DNA of 36,855 bases from a virus, in IMG/VR virus record IMGVR_UViG_3300036985_001434, positions 1 through 36,855 of that record. One strand, 5' to 3'. Positions 29,879-36,134 of this stretch are shown piece by piece. Position 1 is the first letter of the stretch. Every line of letters begins with the position of its first letter. The notes under the pieces were generated by a model, which saw nothing but the letters and a program-made list of their open reading frames with translations, did no database searches and was not told the DNA's origin. The position numbers and the translations under genes were made by a program.

Positions 29879-30181
29879 TTAGGCAGGGCAGTTGATTTGT
29901 TCGTTAGTCTTGATACCATTCTTGGTACAATAGTTCAAAAGATTGTCATATAACTTACTACCAGTCCAGTTATAAGCATTTAAAGATTTTTGCATCTCTG
30001 AATCAATGTCTACTATGATTACCTCATTAAAGGCAAAATCACAAGTATCAAATCTGCCTTCACAGATTCTACTTGGGATGCTCAATGCTACAAGATTAGA
30101 GAGGATTTCTTTTACTTCGAACGTATGTCCATTCAAGTAAGACATTCCCGAAGATTTTTTGGTGTTGATGATTGCTTTCAT
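29879..30181 (-). CDS. First early gene, hypothetical protein (100 aa)
   Basis: Function not recognised. ATG 30181 (MKAIINTKKSSGMSYLNGHT) is chosen because TTTAAACAT ends 7 nt upstream (30189-30197) and the promoter lies at 30210-30240; the in-frame upstream extension would cross both. Features: FEVKEILSNLVALSIPSR, three or four Cys (CEGRFDTCDF, NYC, NCPA). It heads the early transcript after the late terminator. Confidence 0.75.
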   Translation of the reverse strand: MKAIINTKKSSGMSYLNGHTFEVKEILSNLVALSIPSRICEGRFDTCDFAFNEVIIVDIDSEMQKSLNAYNWTGSKLYDNLLNYCTKNGIKTNEQINCPA

Positions 30182-30209
30182 TTGATGAATGTTTAAAAGT
30201 TTGATGCAG

Positions 30210-30240
30210 CAAAGATGGAAACTTATTTTGAATTGGCAAT
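30210..30240 (-). promoter_or_regulatory. Phage promoter, family member 6 (head of early region)
   Basis: The minus strand reads ATTG (30237-30240), 19 nt containing AATTCAAAA, then CATCTTTG (30210-30217). TTGA lies 6 nt upstream of the ATTG box. It starts the early transcript just after the terminator at 30252-30317. Confidence 0.7.
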
Positions 30241-30251
30241 AGCCTATCAAG

Positions 30252-30317
30252 AAAAAAGTGAATTATTTTTTGCAGTATTTTATAACTGCTTAATTATGTG
30301 CTAATTAAAATTCACTT
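30252..30317 (-). terminator. Large branched terminator at the end of the late/lysis region
   Basis: Outer stem AAGTGAATT/AATTCACTT (30309-30317 with 30256-30264) encloses an inner hairpin GCAGT/ACTGC (30285-30289 with 30272-30276), and a T-run follows on the minus strand. The outer stem starts inside the last codons of the 229-aa gene. Confidence 0.65.
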
Positions 30318-31001
30318 AGATGCAAATAGCATCAATCCTCCTCCGAAGATTGCACCAAATGCAAACATAAATCCTTTAGATTCCCACCACTTTCGCTCCT
30401 CACGAATGTAGATATTAGACATACCAGTAATAGACATAGTAGGATTATCTATGCTCAAACGCACTACCTTATCCCTTCTGCCAATAATCTTCGAAATAAA
30501 GCCTTCTCTTGCACTATCTCCCACTGCATAGGTCAAAGTACCATATGATGCAATTGAGTCGATTTGAAGCAGTCCTAAACGATTAATCTTGCCATCTATC
30601 GTGAACCACTTATCTACCTTGCTGAATTCTCTTGGCAGTTTAAGATGTGGAAACGAGTCTATGTAGACTGGCTCACCTAACTGAATCTCTGTCTTTACGA
30701 TTGTCTTGGTCTTGACCTTGACCAATTCCTGTAAGTGGGATAGTCTCAGTTTATCTGCCTCTTCTTGCAGCATCTTGATGGCAGTCTCGTTGTTCAGTAT
30801 AGTCTGCTTCTGCGAATACACTACCACTGAATCATCATAGATTCGTTTGGTGAATTCATCATTAGCACTGCTTAGTTCAGTGATATCATCGTGCAGGATT
30901 AGATTGGTCTGACAAGTAGATATCAATACCATCATAAGTATAATTATGATGATTGCCATCAGTATCTTAGTTGGGTCAAAATCAAATTGGGCAGTATCCA
31001 T
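30312..31001 (-). CDS. Membrane protein with coiled coil, possible spanin-like role (229 aa)
   Basis: An N-terminal membrane segment (ILMAIIIIILMMVLISTC, about 14-31) precedes a coiled coil (NETAIKMLQEEADKLRLSHL), a beta domain (KVDKWFTIDGKINRLGLLQI) and a C-terminal hydrophobic helix (FMFAFGAIFGGGLMLFASK). Two membrane anchors flanking a periplasmic coiled coil/beta region in the lysis neighbourhood recall u-spanins or Rz-like proteins, but no lipobox was found. Overlaps the 69-aa gene by 20 nt. Confidence 0.65.
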   Translation of the reverse strand: MDTAQFDFDPTKILMAIIIIILMMVLISTCQTNLILHDDITELSSANDEFTKRIYDDSVVVYSQKQTILNNETAIKMLQEEADKLRLSHLQELVKVKTKTIVKTEIQLGEPVYIDSFPHLKLPREFSKVDKWFTIDGKINRLGLLQIDSIASYGTLTYAVGDSAREGFISKIIGRRDKVVRLSIDNPTMSITGMSNIYIREERKWWESKGFMFAFGAIFGGGLMLFASK

Positions 31002-31191
31002 CAGTGATGTATAACATTAGTTGGTTAATCCTATCTTGCATTATCTCCTTCTGTTTAATGCCATCCATCAGCACATTGATGGCAGTGTTAATTGGCATCC
31101 CTCTTTCAATTACATATAGTGCTGCTACCTTTACCAGTCGCTCATCGCAATCTTCATCAGTCTTTGGTAGATATTTAGCAGCATCAATCAT
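30982..31191 (-). CDS. Small helical protein after the PAS-HisKA gene (69 aa)
   Basis: Function not recognised. Residues 10-60 are helical (DCDERLVKVAALYVIERGMP, INVLMDGIKQKEIMQDRINQ), without an ATP-binding or receiver motif. It overlaps the PAS-HisKA gene by 4 nt and so is probably translated with it, which makes it a possible partner. Confidence 0.65.
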   Translation of the reverse strand: MIDAAKYLPKTDEDCDERLVKVAALYVIERGMPINTAINVLMDGIKQKEIMQDRINQLMLYITDGYCPI

Positions 31192-31754
31192 ATCTGCCTT
31201 GCTGCCTTTCGTACCAGTAACTTAATTACCTCATCCAGTCTGTTAACTGAATCATCAATCATTGCCATTAATTCCTGCTTCTCCTTATCACTTGCTTGTG
31301 CATTATCCTTTAGCATCCTCACCAATCCTCCTATAGATGTCAATGGTTGCCTCAATTCGTGCGATAGCATAAATCTAAACTCCTCCAGTAATATCTTCTG
31401 CCTCTCGTGTTCGTGGGCAGCAATGGATGTAACATCAATAATCTGCATACCAACAAAGTGTAAGCAGTCCAAGATAGTATAAATATTCCAAATGTTATAA
31501 CGCAGACTACCAGTCTTCTGCTTAGTCTTGGCATATACTCGTATTGGTTCGGGAGATTTATTCTTGCTCTTGTTGATGGCAGTAATCAAATCATCCCTAT
31601 CAACATCAGTGGCAGCAATGTCGGCAATGTTTTTTGGCTTGATGTGGCTTATGTATTCTTTGAATAAGTCATTGGATGAGACTATATTGCCATCCTGCGT
31701 TGTGACAAGGTAAAAGACATCTATCGAATTGTCCAGTATGTACAACAATGACAT
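31188..31754 (-). CDS. PAS-HisKA protein lacking a kinase (ATPase) domain (188 aa)
   Basis: Residues 8-108 form a PAS sensor domain (FYLVTTQDGNIVSSNDLF, then NIWNIYTILDCLHFVGMQII). Residues 112-183 form a histidine-kinase dimerisation helix pair with the H-box FMLSHELRQPLTSIGGL; the phospho-acceptor would be H132. The protein ends soon after the second helix (VNRLDEVIKLLVRK), so the N/G1/F/G2 boxes of HATPase_c are absent, and neither the next gene nor other frames supply them. It could form mixed dimers with a host kinase or accept phosphate in trans. It lies in the lysis region with TAA/ATG spacing of 20 nt to the gene upstream. Confidence 0.85.
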   Translation of the reverse strand: MSLLYILDNSIDVFYLVTTQDGNIVSSNDLFKEYISHIKPKNIADIAATDVDRDDLITAINKSKNKSPEPIRVYAKTKQKTGSLRYNIWNIYTILDCLHFVGMQIIDVTSIAAHEHERQKILLEEFRFMLSHELRQPLTSIGGLVRMLKDNAQASDKEKQELMAMIDDSVNRLDEVIKLLVRKAARQI

Positions 31755-31774
31755 ATCACAAAGATAGTTAAAAC

Positions 31775-32224
31775 CTATCCTCTGCTCATCTCTTGCTTCA
31801 AATCATTAATCAAGTTTGCCCAATGTGGCACACAATCTACTGCATATTTGATGGTAAGGTAGATGGTGAATATCAATACTAATCCGTTTACTGGTACATC
31901 ATATGACATAGGCACATTCATATTTGGCTCAATACTTACACTATGAGATTGGGTCTGATACGTTGAGTCTTCAGTTAAAGATACAACATTATTCTGAATC
32001 GTATCTATGGCTATGTGCTTTGGCTCAATGGATTTAATCACTGCTAATGGCTCGTGTTCGATATGTTCAATGTGCTGCGTATCCAGTGCTAATTGATTGG
32101 AAGAATCATTGGTAACTACCATTGCACTGGTTGCATTTATTGCACTATCAATATCAATCTTCTTAACGATTGAATGGTTCTTGCATCTACCATAATGGAT
32201 GCATATGATTGTGTCTTTAGGCAT
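31775..32224 (-). CDS. Membrane-anchored protein of the lysis region (149 aa)
   Basis: I start at ATG 32224 (MPKDTIICIHYGRCKNH), which overlaps the holin-like gene's stop by 8 nt. A polar, Ser/Thr/Asp/His-rich middle (TQHIEHIEHEPLAVIKSIEP) is followed by one C-terminal membrane helix GLVLIFTIYLTIKYAVDCV near residues 112-130. Function unknown; context suggests the cell envelope. Confidence 0.65.
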   Translation of the reverse strand: MPKDTIICIHYGRCKNHSIVKKIDIDSAINATSAMVVTNDSSNQLALDTQHIEHIEHEPLAVIKSIEPKHIAIDTIQNNVVSLTEDSTYQTQSHSVSIEPNMNVPMSYDVPVNGLVLIFTIYLTIKYAVDCVPHWANLINDLKQEMSRG

Positions 32225-32423
32225 CTCCCTCATCTTGGTTTGCTTTAGGTATATATCCTGCTGCCAATAATGCTGCAACAATTCCTGCCAATGTCTCTAC
32301 CTCAATCTTTTTTAGGATAAGCATATAGATGGATACCAGTATTGTCAATGAACCAATGGTAGGTCTCCAATGCTTAACAATGATATCAACTATCCTTCTT
32401 GCTTTAGTAGTCTTCCTTGGCAT
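32217..32423 (-). CDS. Holin-like small membrane protein (68 aa)
   Basis: A basic start (MPRKTTKARRIVDIIVKHW) is followed by two likely membrane helices: TIGSLTILVSIYMLILKK (22-39) and TLAGIVAALLAAGYIPK (44-60), then a short acidic tail. Two-helix size, charge pattern and direct proximity to lysozyme support a class II-type holin. Not confirmed by any motif. Confidence 0.65.
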   Translation of the reverse strand: MPRKTTKARRIVDIIVKHWRPTIGSLTILVSIYMLILKKIEVETLAGIVAALLAAGYIPKANQDEGDA

Positions 32424-32454
32424 ACCTCAAGATACGTTTATTGAATGCCAGTGT

Positions 32455-32472
32455 TGATGCATCTATGCATCA
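32455..32472. repeat. Perfect palindrome at the lysozyme stop codon
   Basis: TGATGCAT (32455-32462) and ATGCATCA (32465-32472) are perfect 8-bp inverted arms with a 2-nt spacer. The lysozyme TGA (32472-32470) lies in one arm. With only 2 nt for a loop, the RNA hairpin would open a few pairs; a protein-binding palindrome or mRNA 3' structure are both possible. Confidence 0.6.
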
Positions 32473-32928
32473 GAAATTACACAATGAGAAATAGAGATTT
32501 GCCTCTTCTCGTCTGCGATTGCTTAAACCAGTAAGCACCTTCCCTGCTGCCTTGTTCCACTTCAAAAACTCATCAAGTATAGATGGGTCATTGGGATTAA
32601 TTTTTGCCTTCTTGAGCAATGTAGATTTAATCAACCCACCAGTACCTACATTATAGGCAAATGATACCAAGGCATCAAATTGGCATTGATTTAGATTAGG
32701 CAGATGCTTATTCACTGCTGACTCGTATGGCTCAAGTGTAGATAGCAGCAGTTGTGTTGCCTCCTTCTCACTGCTCAACTTCTCTCCCAATAATACCTTC
32801 TTGCCATTGGGATACTTGGTTGTCCCATAGCCAATGGTAACTACTGATGCAGGGCAAAGATATGCAGATAGTCGCAGTCCTTCATACTTCTTAATTAGAT
32901 TCAATCCAAGAGAAGATGTGGAGCGCAT
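32470..32928 (-). CDS. Endolysin, T4-type lysozyme (GH24, 152 aa)
   Basis: A peptidoglycan muramidase. The triad region reads E16-x8-C25-x5-T31 (KKYEGLRLSAYLCPASVVTI), so the usual Asp is replaced by Cys as in some phage lysozymes. Family motifs IGYGTTK and LPNLNQCQFDALVSFAYNVG follow, and it ends LTGLSNRRREEANLYFS. No signal peptide or SAR helix is evident, so release likely depends on the holin. ATG 32928 is 1 nt past the fibre stop. Confidence 0.93.
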   Translation of the reverse strand: MRSTSSLGLNLIKKYEGLRLSAYLCPASVVTIGYGTTKYPNGKKVLLGEKLSSEKEATQLLLSTLEPYESAVNKHLPNLNQCQFDALVSFAYNVGTGGLIKSTLLKKAKINPNDPSILDEFLKWNKAAGKVLTGLSNRRREEANLYFSLCNF

Positions 32929-32929
32929 A

Positions 32930-33874
32930 TTATTTGTACCAAAATACATCTATAAATGCACCTTGCAATAATGCATTGGCAGCACCACTATTACCCCTTG
33001 TATAAATAGAAACTTGAACTTGACTTGCAGATATTATCGAAACTTGTGCTGAAATATGCACTCCCGATGTACTGCTACCACTTGTAGCCATTACCTTTAC
33101 TTTATCTGCAGAACTTGGCATAAAAAGAGTAAGCACTCCAACATTATAAGTAATATGATAATGCCCAGTTGCTTGGTAGGTAATAGTTTTAGTAACCAAA
33201 TCCCCTACTTGGGTTTCAAAAACTGCATCTTCAGTTGGCGCACTTGTTCCAGTTTGACTATATTTACAAGAGTCATTAAAATAATGAGTCGGCAATGGAG
33301 TCCAAGATTTTGCAATTGAACCACCATTAGAAATGTATGGAATTCCATTCCTATCCTTAATCTCCCTTCCTGCATCGGCATTTGGATATGATGGTGTTGG
33401 GTTTGTATCAATGCCATATAATACCCTGCTATTATTAAATGCCGCAAAAGATGCAATTATATTACTCGTTCCCGTTCCTAATGTATCATTCCTTAAAATT
33501 AAATCCCCACCCCTCAAATACAATTCAAGAGTTTCTGAAAGGGAAGAATTAAAGAACGTAATAGTAGGATAATCTGCAAAACCATCGTTAAATTCACCCC
33601 CTAATGAAATTGTGTTCCCACTTGGATAAGTAAATATAATTCTTGCACCTTTTGTACCCCCTGCATCACAATCAATAACTCCAGTTACATTGCCTTGTCC
33701 ACCAGTTGTTGTCCCATCTAAATGAATATAAGGTAATGCGGTTGATAAAGCATTGGCAATTGTTTGCAAATCAACTTGCTTGGATTGATTAGCCGATGCT
33801 TCCACAACATAGAAGATGTCTGCTAAATCTGCTGCTGATAATACTGGTAAGTCAGTAACTTTTACTCCTGCCAT
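32930..33874 (-). CDS. Tail-fibre / receptor-binding-like protein (314 aa)
   Basis: The N-terminus (VKVTDLPVLSAADLADIFYV, then SANQSKQVDLQTIANAL) matches the virion-attachment end of fibre proteins common in phages of Bacteroidota. The remainder is beta-rich and Gly/Thr/Ser-rich, ending in a jelly-roll-like domain (YQATGHYHITYNVGVLTLFM, FIDVFWYK), likely the receptor tip. The codon use in the middle of the gene (more CCC, GGG-type triplets) differs from neighbours, hinting at recent exchange. Confidence 0.75.
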   Translation of the reverse strand: MAGVKVTDLPVLSAADLADIFYVVEASANQSKQVDLQTIANALSTALPYIHLDGTTTGGQGNVTGVIDCDAGGTKGARIIFTYPSGNTISLGGEFNDGFADYPTITFFNSSLSETLELYLRGGDLILRNDTLGTGTSNIIASFAAFNNSRVLYGIDTNPTPSYPNADAGREIKDRNGIPYISNGGSIAKSWTPLPTHYFNDSCKYSQTGTSAPTEDAVFETQVGDLVTKTITYQATGHYHITYNVGVLTLFMPSSADKVKVMATSGSSTSGVHISAQVSIISASQVQVSIYTRGNSGAANALLQGAFIDVFWYK

Positions 33875-33908
33875 AGTTTCTTGGTTTTGTACAAATTTAA
33901 TAAATTAA

Positions 33909-34448
33909 TCAACACACATCATAGCATCCATCTTCACTAAATGTAGATACTACTACATCAATCTCCACTGCTACTGCTGCCCACTCCATATTAGGAGGAA
34001 GAACTTTAGAATCTATCTGATATCCACTTGGCAATACCTCGTAGCCTACTACACCAAGAGTCTCCTTAAATGCAGTATCTCTTCCGCTAACTAATCGCAA
34101 TACCTTTGATGCTACCCAATCTACTGCCTCTGCTGAATCGCAAGGTAGATGGCTCTTACGAACCATACAATAGGCAGTCAATGTGTACCTCGTATCATAT
34201 ACAGATTTACAAGCAGCCAATCTTAAACTATCCTGCTTGCTCACTATGGTCTTGCCTCTCCTTGCCCAAAAGATTGTCCCTTGCTTGGCATCATAGTTAG
34301 TTACTGGTAGTGCTTGTCCATCACCAATGTAATAGTAGTATGCCTTCTCCTCCTTGTAGAATTCAGAGATGCCATAGAACTGGTCGAAGATATTACCTTG
34401 GTTAATCCTTTGGTTGAGATGCTCAATGATTTGTGTAAGTATGTTCAT
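33909..34448 (-). CDS. Head-tail or tail terminator-like protein (179 aa)
   Basis: Not recognised by motif. It overlaps the gp10-like gene by 4 nt and follows capsid genes, where tail terminator or connector proteins usually lie. It starts with a helix (MNILTQIIEHLNQRI) and contains beta strands (YTLTAYCMVRKSHL, MEWAAVAVEIDVVVSTF). Position is the main evidence. Confidence 0.55.
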   Translation of the reverse strand: MNILTQIIEHLNQRINQGNIFDQFYGISEFYKEEKAYYYYIGDGQALPVTNYDAKQGTIFWARRGKTIVSKQDSLRLAACKSVYDTRYTLTAYCMVRKSHLPCDSAEAVDWVASKVLRLVSGRDTAFKETLGVVGYEVLPSGYQIDSKVLPPNMEWAAVAVEIDVVVSTFSEDGCYDVC

Positions 34449-34957
34449 CCTTGATTCATTGCATTAGTTATCTGTTCAACTATCTGTTGTGCGTGGTCTT
34501 CCAACATCTCTTCCTGCTCCTCTTTTGTTGGCTCAAAGATTATCCCATATCCCCTAAATGATTTGTATCTTGGATTTACCTCCAATCCAAACTGCAGTCC
34601 TTGTGCCTTCTTGAATTCGTTGGGAGGAAGAATGATACCACAAGATAATCCTTCAGTCTCTATATCAATATTGATAAAGGCAGAGCGCAAGAATCCAGTT
34701 AACTCCAATGGTATTGGTCTCTTCTTTTTCTTCTTCTCGTATTGCGGAGAATAGTCTCCCTTGTAGTCTCCTCCCCTTCTTGCAGGTCTTGGTATCTTCT
34801 GTCCCTCTGTATTCTTATTCCCTCCACTTTTTTCGAAGATACGTTTGAACATTAGCCTCTTCATCTCCCTAACTGCAGAATACAAAGGAGTGAACTGGTT
34901 CTCCCATTCACCATATAGGTTATCAAGATTCTTCTGTATCTCGCTTGGTGTAGGCAT
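34445..34957 (-). CDS. HK97 gp10-like head-tail joining protein (170 aa)
   Basis: A basic helical N-terminus (SEIQKNLDNLYGEWENQF, AVREMKRLMFKRIFEK), a Lys/Arg-rich loop, then FLRSAFINIDIETEGLSCGI, GLEVNPRYKSFRGYGIIFEP and a C-terminal helix recall HK97 gp10-type tail-completion proteins. I start at ATG 34957 (MPTPSE), in a TAATG overlap with the previous stop. Placed two genes after capsid, as usual for that family. Confidence 0.65.
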   Translation of the reverse strand: MPTPSEIQKNLDNLYGEWENQFTPLYSAVREMKRLMFKRIFEKSGGNKNTEGQKIPRPARRGGDYKGDYSPQYEKKKKKRPIPLELTGFLRSAFINIDIETEGLSCGIILPPNEFKKAQGLQFGLEVNPRYKSFRGYGIIFEPTKEEQEEMLEDHAQQIVEQITNAMNQG

Positions 34958-36003
34958 TATGGTAGAGCAGTTACATACTTGATGTTCTTGCGACAATCCC
35001 AACAATGGTTATCATCGGGCAGTCTCATATTCTTAATCAGTGCCTCAATCTCCAAGTTATAATTCTCCATTGCAGTATCCCTTGCTGCCACTATCCCCTC
35101 AAAGGCAGGAGATGTGGCGAATGGCTTACTACCTTTATTGATTGTGATGGTAGTATTCACTCGTTGGTTTGGAGCAATGGTTAGTGCATAGTTGTAAATC
35201 TCCACTGCAGTTAGGTATGCCAATGGCAATGCCATCAATCCTCCCACTGCACACATCCAAGATTCCCTATCACAATTCACATTGTAATTAAGTGACATAC
35301 CAGTAGTGTACTTGGATGTCTTTGATGATAGCACATTAGTACCATCAGTGGTAAGTTCGATACCAATGGCATCAACGAATGGGCAGATATGTGCCTCTCT
35401 CACCTTGCCTCCACAATCGTAGCAAGCACCTTTCTTTGGTATGAACTTTATGGTATCAACTTGAGACTCATAAACAAATGCCAAATCTAACTTGCGTCTC
35501 CCTGCCTTGAACTGCTTACCAATAAACTGCTCAATACCTCCTTGAGCATATGTGATGGTCTCCACTAATTTAAGTGTAGTCATATCGAAGACTAACACTG
35601 GTACGTTTAGATTTAACTCATCAATGGCTATGTTGATATCAGAGATGTAGAGATTAAGGTAGGATAGATTGTTTGGGTCTATCTTGAGTCTTATACCTCC
35701 ATACCTTCCTGCTCCCAATTGAATCTGCACATTGGAGTAATCAGTTAGAACTTGTCCAATCCTCTTGCCTTCAATGATGGTATCTGCCTTCATCGCAGGA
35801 GTTAATCTCAGCAGCACATCAGATGATAATTTGCGCCAAGCAAACTGCCTCTTGTCTACGAATAGGTCTACACCACTCACATATTGGTCTGTGATTGCTT
35901 GACCAAGAAAGGTCTGATTAATGCCTAACTCATCTATGTATAGTCCAGTAGATGGTTCGGGAAGACTGCACTCCTTTAATCCTACAAGTGATTCTATGCA
36001 CAT
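34957..36003 (-). CDS. Cys-rich structural protein after capsid (348 aa)
   Basis: ATG 36003 (MCIESLVGLKEC) is used, as the upstream in-frame stretch is the terminator at 36025-36052. It has Cys pairs GACYDCGG, EAHICPF, NCDRESWMC and NHCWDCRKN, likely zinc-binding. The first half is beta-rich (GGIRLKIDPNNLSYLNLYI). It is a virion component by position (between capsid and joining genes), but I cannot say which. Confidence 0.7.
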   Translation of the reverse strand: MCIESLVGLKECSLPEPSTGLYIDELGINQTFLGQAITDQYVSGVDLFVDKRQFAWRKLSSDVLLRLTPAMKADTIIEGKRIGQVLTDYSNVQIQLGAGRYGGIRLKIDPNNLSYLNLYISDINIAIDELNLNVPVLVFDMTTLKLVETITYAQGGIEQFIGKQFKAGRRKLDLAFVYESQVDTIKFIPKKGACYDCGGKVREAHICPFVDAIGIELTTDGTNVLSSKTSKYTTGMSLNYNVNCDRESWMCAVGGLMALPLAYLTAVEIYNYALTIAPNQRVNTTITINKGSKPFATSPAFEGIVAARDTAMENYNLEIEALIKNMRLPDDNHCWDCRKNIKYVTALP

Positions 36004-36024
36004 CGTATTTGTTTTTTCAAAGAT

Positions 36025-36052
36025 AAAAAAAAGAGGGGATTTTAGTCCCCTC
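36025..36052 (-). terminator. Rho-independent terminator after the capsid gene
   Basis: A 7-bp stem GAGGGGA/TCCCCTC (36033-36039 with 36046-36052), 6-nt loop, then eight Ts on the minus strand (36025-36032). The TGA of the -1 extension frame (36053-36051) overlaps the base of this stem. Confidence 0.85.
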
Positions 36053-36134
36053 ATTCGGTAGTTAGATTATCTATACCATTCTGCTCCAATATGTCCTGCT
36101 CATCTTGAGTCAGTAAACCTATTGGAGCATCTAT
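36051..36134 (-). other. Candidate C-terminal extension of capsid in the -1 frame
   Basis: Past the capsid stop (36133-36131), the -1 frame stays open for 27 codons: IDAPIGLLTQDEQDILEQNG, then IDNLTTE and TGA at 36053-36051. It has no ATG, GTG or TTG start of its own, an in-frame stop 33 nt upstream, and an acidic, protein-like composition. It fills nearly all the space between capsid stop and terminator. Frameshifting at 36134-36140 would attach it to a fraction of capsid subunits. A decayed small gene is the main alternative. Confidence 0.4.

Noticed and set aside
30982-31191. The 69-aa gene as the missing ATPase part of the PAS-HisKA protein
   Set aside because: It has none of the N, G1, F or G2 motifs of HATPase_c and is too short for that domain.
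36004-36054. An upstream in-frame start at 36054 for the 348-aa protein
   Set aside because: The added residues would be encoded by the terminator hairpin and its T-run; ATG 36003 is the sensible start.
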